From Oligoflexaceae bacterium (GTDB lineage Bacteria; Bdellovibrionota_B; Oligoflexia; Oligoflexales; Oligoflexaceae), in NCBI GenBank assembly GCA_947474445.1, contig CANJJY010000027.1, positions 1 through 19,550 on the forward strand: DNA of 19,550 nt, read 5' to 3'. Shown one piece after another: positions 1-7,374 of the stretch (positions within the stretch are counted from its first letter, which is position 1; every line of letters starts with the position of its first letter). The notes below the pieces were generated by a model. The model saw nothing but the letters and a program-made list of their open reading frames with translations. It had not been told where the DNA came from and searched no databases. The position numbers and the translations under genes were made by a program.

Positions 1-318
1 ACAATTGCAGGTGAGGATTAAATCAAACCTTTTGAAGAACGGCAAGGGAGTCTACGACGATCCTGCAAGCCTTTGCTGCAGGTCGGGGCTTGCTCATGCG
101 TCGGCTTTGTCCTTGCGCTAGCCGGAAAGCAAGCAATCCTCTGAGCGGGCGATGCCCAAGCGGCTGCATCGACGATCAGCAAGTCTTCCCAAATCTCAGG
201 CGAAGCAAACTCATCCGTGTGAGTAAAACATCAAAAATAATTCGTCCTTTATCGAGTCTACACAAAGATCTGCTTTCATAGAGCTATACATAAAAATAAT
301 GCGACGGAGGGGGGAGCC
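1..318. other. Left-edge stretch without a supported gene
   Basis: I see no convincing gene here. A frame open from the left edge to a TAG at 119-121 could be the tail of a plus-strand gene cut by the window, but it is too short to identify. A 63-codon frame at 90-281 lacks a ribosome binding site and has a composition typical of chance. A 7-bp inverted repeat (GCAAGCC at 65-71, GGCTTGC at 87-93) is not followed by a T-run, so it is not a clear terminator. The last 60 bases are AT-rich and probably hold the promoter of the next gene, but no clean -35/-10 pair stands out. Confidence 0.5.
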
Positions 319-1881
319 ATGCGGGTTCTGATTCTCATGTTGGGCTTGCTTTTAAGCGTGCAGGCCTGCCGAACGACTGTTTCATCCCTGACGGATAATC
401 AGGACTTAATGCGCAATCGTCTAAAGGAACCAAAAATATGCGCTGCGATGCGCGGAAATGGGCCGCGAATGCCCGCCCTCTTTGGAGGGCTCGCGCAGAT
501 TATTGATCAGCATGGTCTAGTCGATCGCGTGGCCGGAGGGAGTTCTGCCTCGATCGTCAGCTTCTTCTATGAAAGTATGGTGATGAACCCCGCTGTCTGG
601 CAGTGTGGTTCTGCGCCATGCAGCGATGATGAAACGCGCGACCGCGTTGCCCTCTTACTCAAGTCGATCTCTGGCATAGGTCCCTCGGCGAGCAAGTTCC
701 CCGCGAGTCTGTTGCTCACCCTCTTTAAAGACGTCAGCGATAAGTTTGGTTCCGACCTAGGCTTGATCAAAGACTTTGATGAGCGAGCCGTGCGTGACAG
801 GATTCTAAGCTTGCTAGAAAACTTGGGAAATATAAAAGACCTCGCCAATCCCGAGCTAAAAAGCTTCTTAAGCGGCGAAGCACCACTTTCTTATCGCATT
901 GCTCAAGTCAAAGCCACGGCTCAAGATCTTGGTAAGTTCCAAGCCAAAGATGAGGTCATTTTCTTTCGACCTGGTCTATTCAACTTTAAGATCGTTGCGC
1001 AATTGGTGGGGAAAATGGCCAGCTTCTATGCAGGCTATGCACCAGCCAAAGCCCAAGCTTGGGACGACTTCTTAATGCGTTGTGCTCCTGGCTCTCGAGG
1101 CAAACTATGGAACGCACTTCCAAAATCTTGTCACGACCAATTCACGCGACTGCTGCTCGATTACTATAAATCTCCCACGGGAAAAAATCGGATCAATGAT
1201 CAGATCGGGGCGGTCGTAGGAACCTTCATTTCAACTGCTGTCGTCGTCGACCCCGATACTGTTGCAAGGATTAGGAGTTCTCAGGCGGGATATCTCAATA
1301 ACAAAGCTCAACCGCTGGGTCGCGTCTTTGTCCAAGTACGGATCGGATACTGGGGAGCTTCTGAGGATCTCGCCCGCGCGGAGGCAAAAGCCCGCATCGC
1401 TCCCCTTAAAGATAATCCTCATTGGCAAAAATTCTTGGCTCTAGACGCTGCCCCTTGGGAACAGGCTATCGTAACCTCGCCCGCCGAGCCTGGACTTGCA
1501 AGTGCCCAAACATTTGTTAACGGGACCACGGACATGATTTCCCTCGGTGGATGGGGAAACCTCTTTCCCAGTCAGATCCTTAAGGAAGGCGCAGCGTGCG
1601 AAGACGTCTTCTATATTACTCGTATCGGTGATACGGCCTTCGATTCGGATGTAACGCGGATTCTCGGCATTACCGACGAGGAAGCTAAAAGCCTTTATGA
1701 TATGCGGGATCCAAATAGTTCAGTTCGCCAGTCTATCGCGGCCAGCGACCATGTCATCTGCACCGATTGGGACAGTCTACCCTTGAAAGGCGACGAGGCT
1801 GTCGAAGGGCTGATCCGGGAGGGATACACAAAAATGGCAGTTGACCGGAAAGCCCCTTCAAACCAGCTAGGATGCTATTAA
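319..1881 (+). CDS. Patatin-like phospholipase family lipoprotein, active-site motifs altered
   Basis: This is a 520-residue protein with a lipoprotein signal peptide (LLSVQAC, lipid-bearing Cys17). Residues 40-85 follow the start of the patatin fold: an oxyanion-like stretch RGNGPR (45-50) where GGGxRG is usual, a helix, then AGGSSASIVS (72-81) in place of the nucleophile elbow GxSxG. Ser76 would be the nucleophile, and the second Gly of the motif is Ser78. Near the C-terminus LGGWGNLFP (409-417) aligns with the family's DGGxxNNxP block, but the catalytic Asp is Leu409. Patatins are Ser-Asp dyad lipid acyl hydrolases, so this copy may be inactive or use another acid such as Asp405. The ATG at 319 has a purine-rich GGAGGGGGGAG site just upstream. 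Fold assignment is by motif reading only. Confidence 0.7.
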   Translation: MRVLILMLGLLLSVQACRTTVSSLTDNQDLMRNRLKEPKICAAMRGNGPRMPALFGGLAQIIDQHGLVDRVAGGSSASIVSFFYESMVMNPAVWQCGSAPCSDDETRDRVALLLKSISGIGPSASKFPASLLLTLFKDVSDKFGSDLGLIKDFDERAVRDRILSLLENLGNIKDLANPELKSFLSGEAPLSYRIAQVKATAQDLGKFQAKDEVIFFRPGLFNFKIVAQLVGKMASFYAGYAPAKAQAWDDFLMRCAPGSRGKLWNALPKSCHDQFTRLLLDYYKSPTGKNRINDQIGAVVGTFISTAVVVDPDTVARIRSSQAGYLNNKAQPLGRVFVQVRIGYWGASEDLARAEAKARIAPLKDNPHWQKFLALDAAPWEQAIVTSPAEPGLASAQTFVNGTTDMISLGGWGNLFPSQILKEGAACEDVFYITRIGDTAFDSDVTRILGITDEEAKSLYDMRDPNSSVRQSIAASDHVICTDWDSLPLKGDEAVEGLIREGYTKMAVDRKAPSNQLGCY

Positions 1882-2475
1882 ACCGAGATGCCGAACTTTG
1901 CCCGGTCTTGACGGAGAACTGTCTCGGGACCGGAGAAGGTCTGATCAAACTCGACATCTTTGACAAGAAAGATGGTCATGGTGATGCTGAGACCAAGCAT
2001 GACCGCTATGATGTTGTGTGTTCTGATAGAAGTGACAATCTCGACTACATCGACGATCGAGCCAACCCCTTAGATTGAGCCATTCCCACCTATCGATCAT
2101 CTTACCGGCCCGGCTCATTTCAGCCAATGAGCGCAGAGCCGGATCATTCCAAGGACCAATTGGGTTGCAAGTCGCCGAACAAAAGCTTCCCTTCCTTACA
2201 GCCAGCTCCAGACAAATAAGCTGCATGAAACCTTACATTCCCTTAGTTTACTTGCATCACTTAAACCTGTTACCTTTGATACTTTTCTCATTGATGACCA
2301 CGTAAAAATAAAAATGCCTCCCGCAGAATGTAATAAAATCGACAAAAGTCCTCTCTATGACTGCCTATAACCATCAGTTTTTAATACATAAATGGCGGTA
2401 CGTAGACTTTCCCTCAAGCACCGAACCCCAGTCTCCGAAAAGAATGAACGAGTCTGTCTTAAAGGAGATTAAAAA
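1882..2475. other. 594-bp intergenic stretch, no supported gene
   Basis: Several overlapping short frames occur on both strands (for example 1945-2226 minus and 2075-2305 plus), but none has a ribosome binding site or recognisable protein features. A minus-strand frame ending near 1882 encodes a hydrophobic stretch (IIAVMLGLSITMTIFLV) but has only an internal ATG, so at best it is a remnant of a membrane protein. CCGGTC...GACCGG just after the upstream gene could form a hairpin but has no T-run. The right half (2230-2460) is AT-rich and probably holds the promoter of the next gene; I could not pick a convincing hexamer pair. Confidence 0.4.
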
Positions 2476-3594
2476 ATGTTCCCTGCGATGAGATGGTGTC
2501 TCAGTATCGCGATCCTCTCGGGTGCTTGCAATGACCTCGCGACGAGAGACCCAGGGGGCGTTCGCGGTATCTTAGGCTCACAAGAAGACAGCGGGGATGC
2601 GGAAGAAAATCAAACCGCGGGCGGCGACCTGAGTACCTCGACGATTGATAAGCAAACAGAATCGACGATCAGCGTTCAAGAGCCAGCCTCCGAACCCGTG
2701 TCGGTCGCCGGAAGCTACCTGACCTGTGCTCTTCCCAAGCCCACGACCGCTCCCGAGGGCTATTACAATATCTACTGCGATCTCGCTTCCGATCAGCCCA
2801 CAAGCAGTGCCTGGAAATTCTATCTCGCTCGCGATGGAGCCCAAGAGGCGGAAGTGCCAGCCACGATGCTCGATGACATGGGCAAGAAGTGGCAAATCAA
2901 AACGGCAATTTTGCCGTCCGATCAGACTTTGCGCGTAACCGCACGACGAGACGATGGGACCGGCAATCCGATTGCGGCCCCCGCGGATATTACGCCTGCT
3001 GACATCGAGGCTGTAAAGATTCTCAATTCACCCAACCCTCAGCAAGTGGTCAATAGCCTCAAGCTCTTTCTCATGACCGTCGCTCCTCCCCCCGCTGCTC
3101 TTTCACCTTTGGCCCTCACGTCTTCCTTGGCAGCGCCGATCATCGATAACACTCTTTATTTTACTGCGGGACCGATGGTAAGCGTCTTAGGCGTGGCCAT
3201 TCAGACTTTAAAAACAGCAAAACTATCCGACATCAAGGCTGCCAGTACCGTTCCCTATCGCGTCATGGTAAAGTCTCTCAACGGCGGCGTCGTTTTTGAC
3301 ATCGTCGATGCCACGACGAACAAGAGCACCAATAGCTGTCTCGATGTGCAACAGGAAAGCATGAAGGTGGGCACCCGCCTGATCCGCTTTGAATGCAACT
3401 TTACACAAGGCTCCGTGCAGAACTTTGTCATCCAAATGAACCCCGACAAAGTCTCATTTATGATCAAGGTCAATTCCGGAGGCACCAATCTCTGTGTGGG
3501 CACCGTCCCGCCATCATCTCAACTTGAATTGACCGATTGCGCGAAGGGAATCTTGTTTCGCCTGTCGACAGCACCGGCTGAGATCAAGCTATAA
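2476..3594 (+). CDS. Lipoprotein with C-terminal ricin-type beta-trefoil-like region
   Basis: This is a 372-residue protein with a short lipoprotein signal peptide (ILSGAC, Cys18). A low-complexity acidic and Ser/Thr-rich linker (about 30-75) follows, a usual tether for surface lipoproteins. The central part (80-260) is not recognised. Residues 285-365 resemble ricin-type lectin repeats: SCLDV at 287-291, a GT-x-L-x-x-x-x-C turn (299-307), Gln-Asn-Phe near 315, then a second partial repeat with LCVG (339-342) and LTDC (352-355). Ricin-type trefoils bind sugars, so a carbohydrate-binding surface role is an inference. The ATG at 2476 is preceded by AAAGGAG at 2461-2467, which fixes the start. 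It converges on hipA, with 29 bp between the two stops. Confidence 0.7.
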   Translation: MFPAMRWCLSIAILSGACNDLATRDPGGVRGILGSQEDSGDAEENQTAGGDLSTSTIDKQTESTISVQEPASEPVSVAGSYLTCALPKPTTAPEGYYNIYCDLASDQPTSSAWKFYLARDGAQEAEVPATMLDDMGKKWQIKTAILPSDQTLRVTARRDDGTGNPIAAPADITPADIEAVKILNSPNPQQVVNSLKLFLMTVAPPPAALSPLALTSSLAAPIIDNTLYFTAGPMVSVLGVAIQTLKTAKLSDIKAASTVPYRVMVKSLNGGVVFDIVDATTNKSTNSCLDVQQESMKVGTRLIRFECNFTQGSVQNFVIQMNPDKVSFMIKVNSGGTNLCVGTVPPSSQLELTDCAKGILFRLSTAPAEIKL

Positions 3595-3614
3595 AGCTCG
3601 ATGCATAGCTTTTT
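3593..3614. terminator. Small hairpin terminator between convergent genes
   Basis: AAAGCT (3593-3598) pairs with AGCTTT (3607-3612) around an 8-base loop and is followed by further Ts on the plus strand. Read on the minus strand it also ends in a short T stretch. It lies between the stop of the ricin-like lipoprotein gene and the stop of hipA, so it may end both transcripts. The stem is short and AT-rich, hence moderate confidence. Confidence 0.4.
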
Positions 3615-3623
3615 GAGCAGGAG

Positions 3624-4922
3624 TTAAAACCGGCGAAACCGACGTTTGATCCCCTGCGCAAATTCCTCTTCCAAAGAATGCTCGCTGGCGAGTTTCAAAA
3701 AATCTTCGGCCACGCCGCTGATCGCTTCGATGATCTTTTCTATTTTCTTTTTATGAATCCCAAATTTTTTTCCGACCGAAAAGAAATCTCCCCTCACAAA
3801 ACCATCATCCTTTCCCGCAAACTTCATCTGATGCGTCGCCGACAGGCCCTGTCCATAGACGTAAGTAAGATCGAAGGCGGGTGATAGACGCCATGTTCCC
3901 TTTTGATCCATACTCAGACCAAAGTTTTTAGTATGGTCATCCTGGTTTCGAAACACGATATTGAAGACCGCTCGCCGAAAGGCTTCCTCAACCGCGGCAG
4001 CGTCTCGAGTCAAGTCGCGGACGAGCGAAAAATAAGTTTCATAGCTGCAGCTATGTTTCTCTCGGAAGTCCCGCAGAAGCAAGCCGCAGAGGCTTGCACA
4101 ATGAGCGGTCTTTTCCTTTTGGGCGGAACGATCAAATCGCTCGATGATAAAATGAGCGGCCATTCCGTAAGCGATATTTTCTTCTAAGAGCCACACGCGC
4201 GGAACGTCTATCCCGCAGGCTTGTGCCATCCGCGTATAAATATATTCCAATCGTCCATAGTAATTGGGTTCATCTCCATCGCGAACACCATCAAACTTGA
4301 TCAGGCAAGGGATGAAATCCAAGTTCGGACCATCGAGCCCCGCGCGCAACTCGCTGGTGAGGGGATTAAAATCAACCAAAGCCTTGGCCTGTCGGCCGCC
4401 AGCGGAAGCGCTGATTTTGAGCAGATCGGGCAGAACCTCATGTGCTTTGCCTTGCAAAGTCAATCGGGCGGCCTCCACCAACTTTTTAATTTCCAGGGAT
4501 TCATGTACGGAGCCATCCCTCGAGACAGTAGGCTCGAACTCCAAGGCTCCCATCGAACGATCGCCAATATAGGCCAGATAATCGAGGACAGTGATAGCCT
4601 CGGGATTCCATCCCAGGTTCTGCTGGTAAAATCCTTCGATCACAGTCTTCCCATAACTGTCTGGCAAACAATCGACGATCACTCCAGGCAGCCTCTGAAA
4701 GGTAGCGCTCGTTTCTGGGGATTGATAGATCGTGGTCGTCGCTAAGGGCAGTTCGAAGGGCGAGATCTCCCAGCCCTGTCGTTTGAAATCGGATTCATAC
4801 TCGAAAATAATCGCGCTATTTTCGAGCTGTGCGAGGTAGCCAAGTGTCTCGCCCCAGAGCTTGATCTTGATGCTTTTATGATGAGACACGGCGGACTCGC
4901 TTTTTCTTGGCAACTGGCTCAT
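3624..4922 (-). CDS. hipA: HipA-family serine/threonine kinase toxin (module 1)
   Basis: HipA kinases are type II toxins; E. coli HipA phosphorylates glutamyl-tRNA synthetase and halts translation until HipB neutralises it. This 432-residue protein has the family layout. The HipA N-terminal region starts with IKIKLWGETLGYL (about 18-31). A Gly-rich loop SASAGGRQAK (171-180) has Ser173 at the place of E. coli autophosphorylated Ser150. IERFDR is at 260-265. The catalytic loop NQDDHTKNFG (326-335) is followed by SPAFDL (347-352), so the active-site Asp, Asn and metal-binding Asp all appear present. The ATG at 4922 has no ribosome binding site; GTG 4889 would give a start closer to typical HipA, so the true start is uncertain. 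Either start overlaps the 3' end of the upstream HTH gene, implying translational coupling. Targets in this organism cannot be read from sequence. Confidence 0.9.
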   Translation of the reverse strand: MSQLPRKSESAVSHHKSIKIKLWGETLGYLAQLENSAIIFEYESDFKRQGWEISPFELPLATTTIYQSPETSATFQRLPGVIVDCLPDSYGKTVIEGFYQQNLGWNPEAITVLDYLAYIGDRSMGALEFEPTVSRDGSVHESLEIKKLVEAARLTLQGKAHEVLPDLLKISASAGGRQAKALVDFNPLTSELRAGLDGPNLDFIPCLIKFDGVRDGDEPNYYGRLEYIYTRMAQACGIDVPRVWLLEENIAYGMAAHFIIERFDRSAQKEKTAHCASLCGLLLRDFREKHSCSYETYFSLVRDLTRDAAAVEEAFRRAVFNIVFRNQDDHTKNFGLSMDQKGTWRLSPAFDLTYVYGQGLSATHQMKFAGKDDGFVRGDFFSVGKKFGIHKKKIEKIIEAISGVAEDFLKLASEHSLEEEFAQGIKRRFRRF

Positions 4923-5184
4923 TTAAATAAATGGATTTTGCTGAGATCTGCGGCTCTGGAACCAGTTTTTCCAAGCGACTAAACTCGCCGAGAGCCCGTA
5001 GGATTCTAATCAGCGACATGAGATTGATCGACTGACCTGTCTCAAAGCCCTTAATCGTTCGCAACGATAACCCAGTTCGGCTGGCGAGATCACTCTGCGT
5101 CATGTTCAAAGCGATACGTTTTTGCCGGCATCCTTCAATGATGAGGCCGTAGACATCTTGATCGCTCAGAAAGGTGATCGGCAT
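4876..5184 (-). CDS. hipB: HipB-like Xre-family antitoxin/repressor (module 1)
   Basis: This is a 102-residue DNA-binding protein. A Cro/C1-type helix-turn-helix spans about 18-66, with helices 2-3 in TQSDLASRTGLSLRTIKGFE (29-48). A very basic tail, KKKRVRR (93-99), follows. Such proteins bind the HipA toxin and repress their own promoter. I chose the ATG at 5184 because AAAGAGA sits just upstream. An in-frame TTG at 5229 would add 15 residues, but it lies inside the operator-rich leader without a ribosome binding site. The gene overlaps hipA by 14-47 bp depending on the hipA start, the standard antitoxin-first order. Regulation is probably autorepression through the palindromes at 5197-5357, as inferred from their position. 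Confidence 0.85.
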   Translation of the reverse strand: MPITFLSDQDVYGLIIEGCRQKRIALNMTQSDLASRTGLSLRTIKGFETGQSINLMSLIRILRALGEFSRLEKLVPEPQISAKSIYLNEPVAKKKRVRRVSS

Positions 5185-5196
5185 AAAAATCTCTTT

Positions 5197-5357
5197 AAGT
5201 GCAATCTTTTGCACTTTAAATATCCTCAAGACAGATAAGGTGCAAAGATATGCACCTTAATGGATTATAAACGCCCTGACGCCAGACGTCAATTAAAGTG
5301 CACAATTATGCACTTTAGAAGCGCTAAGAGCATGTAAAGTGTAATTTTTTGCACTTA
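5197..5357. repeat. Four-copy operator palindrome array of hipBA module 1
   Basis: There are four copies of an inverted repeat with consensus TAAAGTGCA-N6-TGCACTTTA. Cores are at 5197-5216 (AAGTGCA/TGCACTT), 5236-5259 (TAAGGTGCA/TGCACCTTA), 5294-5317 (perfect 9-bp arms) and 5335-5357 (TAAAGTGTA/TGCACTTA). The spacer is always 6 bases. Centres lie 41, 58 and 41 bp apart. Copy 1 sits just upstream of the hipB start codon, copy 2 on the predicted transcription start, copy 3 against the -35 box, and copy 4 directly behind the stop of the neighbouring gene. In copy 2 both arms carry the same change (AAGG/CCTT), which suggests selection on symmetry. HipB is the likely binder by analogy with E. coli HipB. 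Confidence 0.8.
5264..5292 (-). promoter_or_regulatory. Sigma70-type promoter of hipBA module 1
   Basis: On the minus strand TTGACG (5292-5287) and TATAAT (5269-5264) are separated by exactly 17 bases, a near-consensus promoter. Transcription should start about 7 bases downstream (near 5257), giving a leader of roughly 70 bases before the hipB ATG. One palindrome covers the predicted start site and another abuts the -35 box, so bound repressor would flank RNA polymerase. Confidence 0.8.
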
Positions 5358-5403
5358 ATCAGTTGAGGCCGGAGCCTTCTGATACTTGGCCAGGCGCTTG
5401 AGC
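5333..5403. repeat. 71-bp direct repeat, left copy
   Basis: This stretch aligns without gaps to 18431-18501. The last 33 bases (5371-5403) are identical and the first 38 carry about 9 mismatches. On the minus strand it holds the end of the lipoprotein reading frame found intact at the right copy (LKRLAKYQKAP, then three divergent residues), and the stop codon is at the equivalent place (5355-5357). Homology ends abruptly at 5403/5404. Here the surrounding gene is a different one, so this copy is a severed 3' end. The left part coincides with the fourth hipBA operator. Confidence 0.85.
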
Positions 5404-5939
5404 TTGCTCAATTAATCTGCTGCTTCGCCAAATCATACCTGCAAAAAAAACTAGAAATACGATCTGAAGCCAGTTGGTATCCCATTCCAATGTTGCAGAT
5501 AGAGGCGCTTTAACAAGCCAATTTAAAACAAATCGGGAGGCCATGAAAAGTAAGCACATGCTTTGAATGATAGGCGAAGCTCGGCTTAAATTTCCCAGAA
5601 ACACCCAGGCGCATAGAATGAGTGTCGCATACGATCCTACATGGTTCCCAGTGCTTCCCGGCGTGAAGATAACAAGACACCACACAAAGAGCGCTAAAGT
5701 CAGGCACAGCAAAATACCTCCTTCACGCAGCTCAGGTCTTCTTTTGAAAAAAGTAAAATAGAGGTAAGTGAGAAAGGAAGGAACCATAACGTCCCAAAAG
5801 CCGATGGCATGTCCTAAAAAAGTGAATTCTGAAGATGAACTCGTCTGCCAGGGTAGATCGAAAGTCCCCATGATCATTTGCAAATTTTGAATGCGGCCTG
5901 ACCACCACTGTTCAAAGGTCAGCGATTCATAAGCCTTTT
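5359..5939 (-). pseudogene. GT-C-like membrane glycosyltransferase, C-terminal part after frameshift
   Basis: This is the downstream half of a membrane protein whose upstream half ends at 5919 in another frame. The frame is open from 6126, but protein-like continuity starts at the five-base T-run 5936-5940 (A5 on the coding strand), where a -1 slip or a one-base deletion joins the two. It encodes about 190 residues with several hydrophobic helices (for example VPSFLTYLYFTFF and IVFLVFFAGMIWR). The last 15 residues (EQAQAPGQVSEGSGLN) are read out of frame from the 71-bp direct repeat, so the native C-terminus was probably lost there. Whether an active product is made by programmed frameshifting cannot be decided from one sequence. 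Confidence 0.6.
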
Positions 5940-7085
5940 TATCACCATCGACAGTGAGTCGAACGTGAAGTTTTCTTGTCCCGCTAAGTGCCATTTTAAA
6001 AGACGGTCTCCAGGTGGATCGATTTCTACCTGAAAGAATTTCCATGATATCAGAAACAGCGCAAGTGAGACGACCAAAGCTATCGATCCCAACCCTAGAC
6101 GTCGCCACGAATCTGTCCAGGTCCAATCTCTATTTTTTAAAGCATCGATGCCTACAGCCAGAAAAACCGGCATGCTAAATACGACGCCTGCATGAGACAA
6201 ACTCGCCAAGCCTAAACAACTTCCGCAGAGTACAGCAAAGGCGATACCTTTTCGTTTGGCTAGCCAGAGACGAAAGGCGGCCAGACTGAGAAGGAAGTAG
6301 CCCGCAGCCAGCATCTTAGGCCAGGTGTAAACCGAATTGAGCATGACAAACCCGTTTAGAACCAATCCTAAGATAATGAACCGAAATGCATGCTTGGAAG
6401 TCCCCCAGACGGTAGAGAAGGCAAACAAGCCTAAGAGCCAAAATAACTGAGAAACAACTGCAATAGCCCTATAGAACAGAGGCTGATTGTCCCAAGAAAA
6501 CATCAGATAGAGGCCAGTTAAAAGTGGTGGTCTATCGCTGACCAACCAATCCCCATAGAAAGGATGTATGGGCGATCCTTTCCTTAACATCGAACCAAGA
6601 AGTTTCTGCAATTCATTGTCACCGGGAAGGTCACGGAAACGATAGCTTTCAGGAAAGCTTAAATAGTGACTCGGGGACAGCATGTAAAGGGCCGCCAAGT
6701 AAAACAGGCCAGTAGCCACAAAAAGCACCATCAAATACCGATAAATCGAAGGCTTTTGCGAGAGAAAGGTTTTCAAATGAGCGAGTCGGTAGAGAGTAAA
6801 GGCTAGAGTCGCATACGATGCAACGCGTCCTGCAGAGGCATTGATAAGATAAATCCAGAAAACGATGTAGCCAGCAGCACCTAGAATTGACAGGCCCAGA
6901 ATTAGAGTAAGCGCAAGATCTTCGCTTGGCTCTTTAGATTCGCTCTCATTAAGTTTGAAAAGTTTGCGTAGAGATCTATGGCTGCCTATCCAAAGCACCG
7001 TCGATAAAATGAGAAAAGCATAGAAAGTGAACAGTGATTCGCAGAGAAGAGCAGACATGGGATTTGAAATCCTATTGAATGGCAC
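5919..7085 (-). pseudogene. GT-C-like membrane glycosyltransferase, N-terminal part (frameshifted)
   Basis: A hydrophobic protein of up to 388 residues with about eight or nine predicted membrane segments. A large loop contains GDWLVSDRPPLLTG, where GD and DRPPL are typical of lipid-linked-sugar (GT-C fold) mannosyl/arabinosyl-transferase-like proteins. Such enzymes move sugars from polyprenyl-phosphate carriers on the outer face of the inner membrane. GTG 7085 opens the frame, but ATG 7058 is the more likely start, with a weak AGGA upstream. The frame ends at 5919 shortly after the A5 run at 5936-5940. The -1 frame continues with matching membrane character, so the original protein was about 570 residues. 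It is divergent from the GH31 gene, with 289 bp between them. The substrate is unknown. Confidence 0.6.
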
Positions 7086-7320
7086 ATTGGGTGCTTTTTG
7101 CTGCAGGCTCCTAGTATAGAATTATTTTGATCGGAAAAATAGACACTAGAAGCTCAGTCGGCCTGACTGGGGGCAGCGTTGCTGGTCGCGAGGTAAGCTT
7201 TTTCCTGGATGAACCTGGATCCCGATGCTAAAGATCTTCAAGAATTGATCATGAAAATACTTTTTGTAGACTTTTGCAGAGTAAGTAGAATCCGTAAAAG
7301 AGCTTTCAAAGTGACTATTT

Positions 7321-7350
7321 TTCGTAAAGGTTCGTGAAAATTCGTCAAGA
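7321..7350. repeat. Three 10-bp phased repeats upstream of GH31 gene
   Basis: TTCGTAAAGG, TTCGTGAAAA and TTCGTCAAGA follow each other directly, all with TTCGT in the same register and a 10-bp period. They end 12 bases before the AAGGAG ribosome binding site (7363-7368) of the GH31 gene. The near-helical period suggests a regulator binding one face of the DNA, or a leader RNA element. Function is inferred only from position and periodicity. Confidence 0.5.
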
Positions 7351-7374
7351 AGACACATTCCCAAGGAGTTTACG

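Noticed and set aside
1899..1935. Hairpin after the patatin-like gene as a terminator
   Set aside because: Six-base stem with a long loop and no following T-run.
1945..2226. 93-codon minus-strand frame in the 1882-2475 gap
   Set aside because: Cys/His/Trp-rich composition and no ribosome binding site suggest a chance frame.
4221..4745. 174-codon plus-strand frame
   Set aside because: Antisense to hipA module 1, whose kinase motifs are intact on the minus strand.
5185..5229. TTG start extending the module 1 antitoxin by 15 residues
   Set aside because: It lies in the operator-bearing leader with no ribosome binding site; the ATG at 5184 is better placed and gives a normal antitoxin N-terminus.
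5197..5357. CRISPR-like or satellite repeat array
   Set aside because: The repeats are palindromic, unevenly spaced (41, 58, 41 bp) and placed around a promoter with no cas genes nearby; operator sites explain them better.
7155..7169. CAGTC/GACTG inverted repeat between the glycosyltransferase and GH31 genes
   Set aside because: Five-base arms are expected by chance, and the site has no clear position relative to a promoter or gene end.
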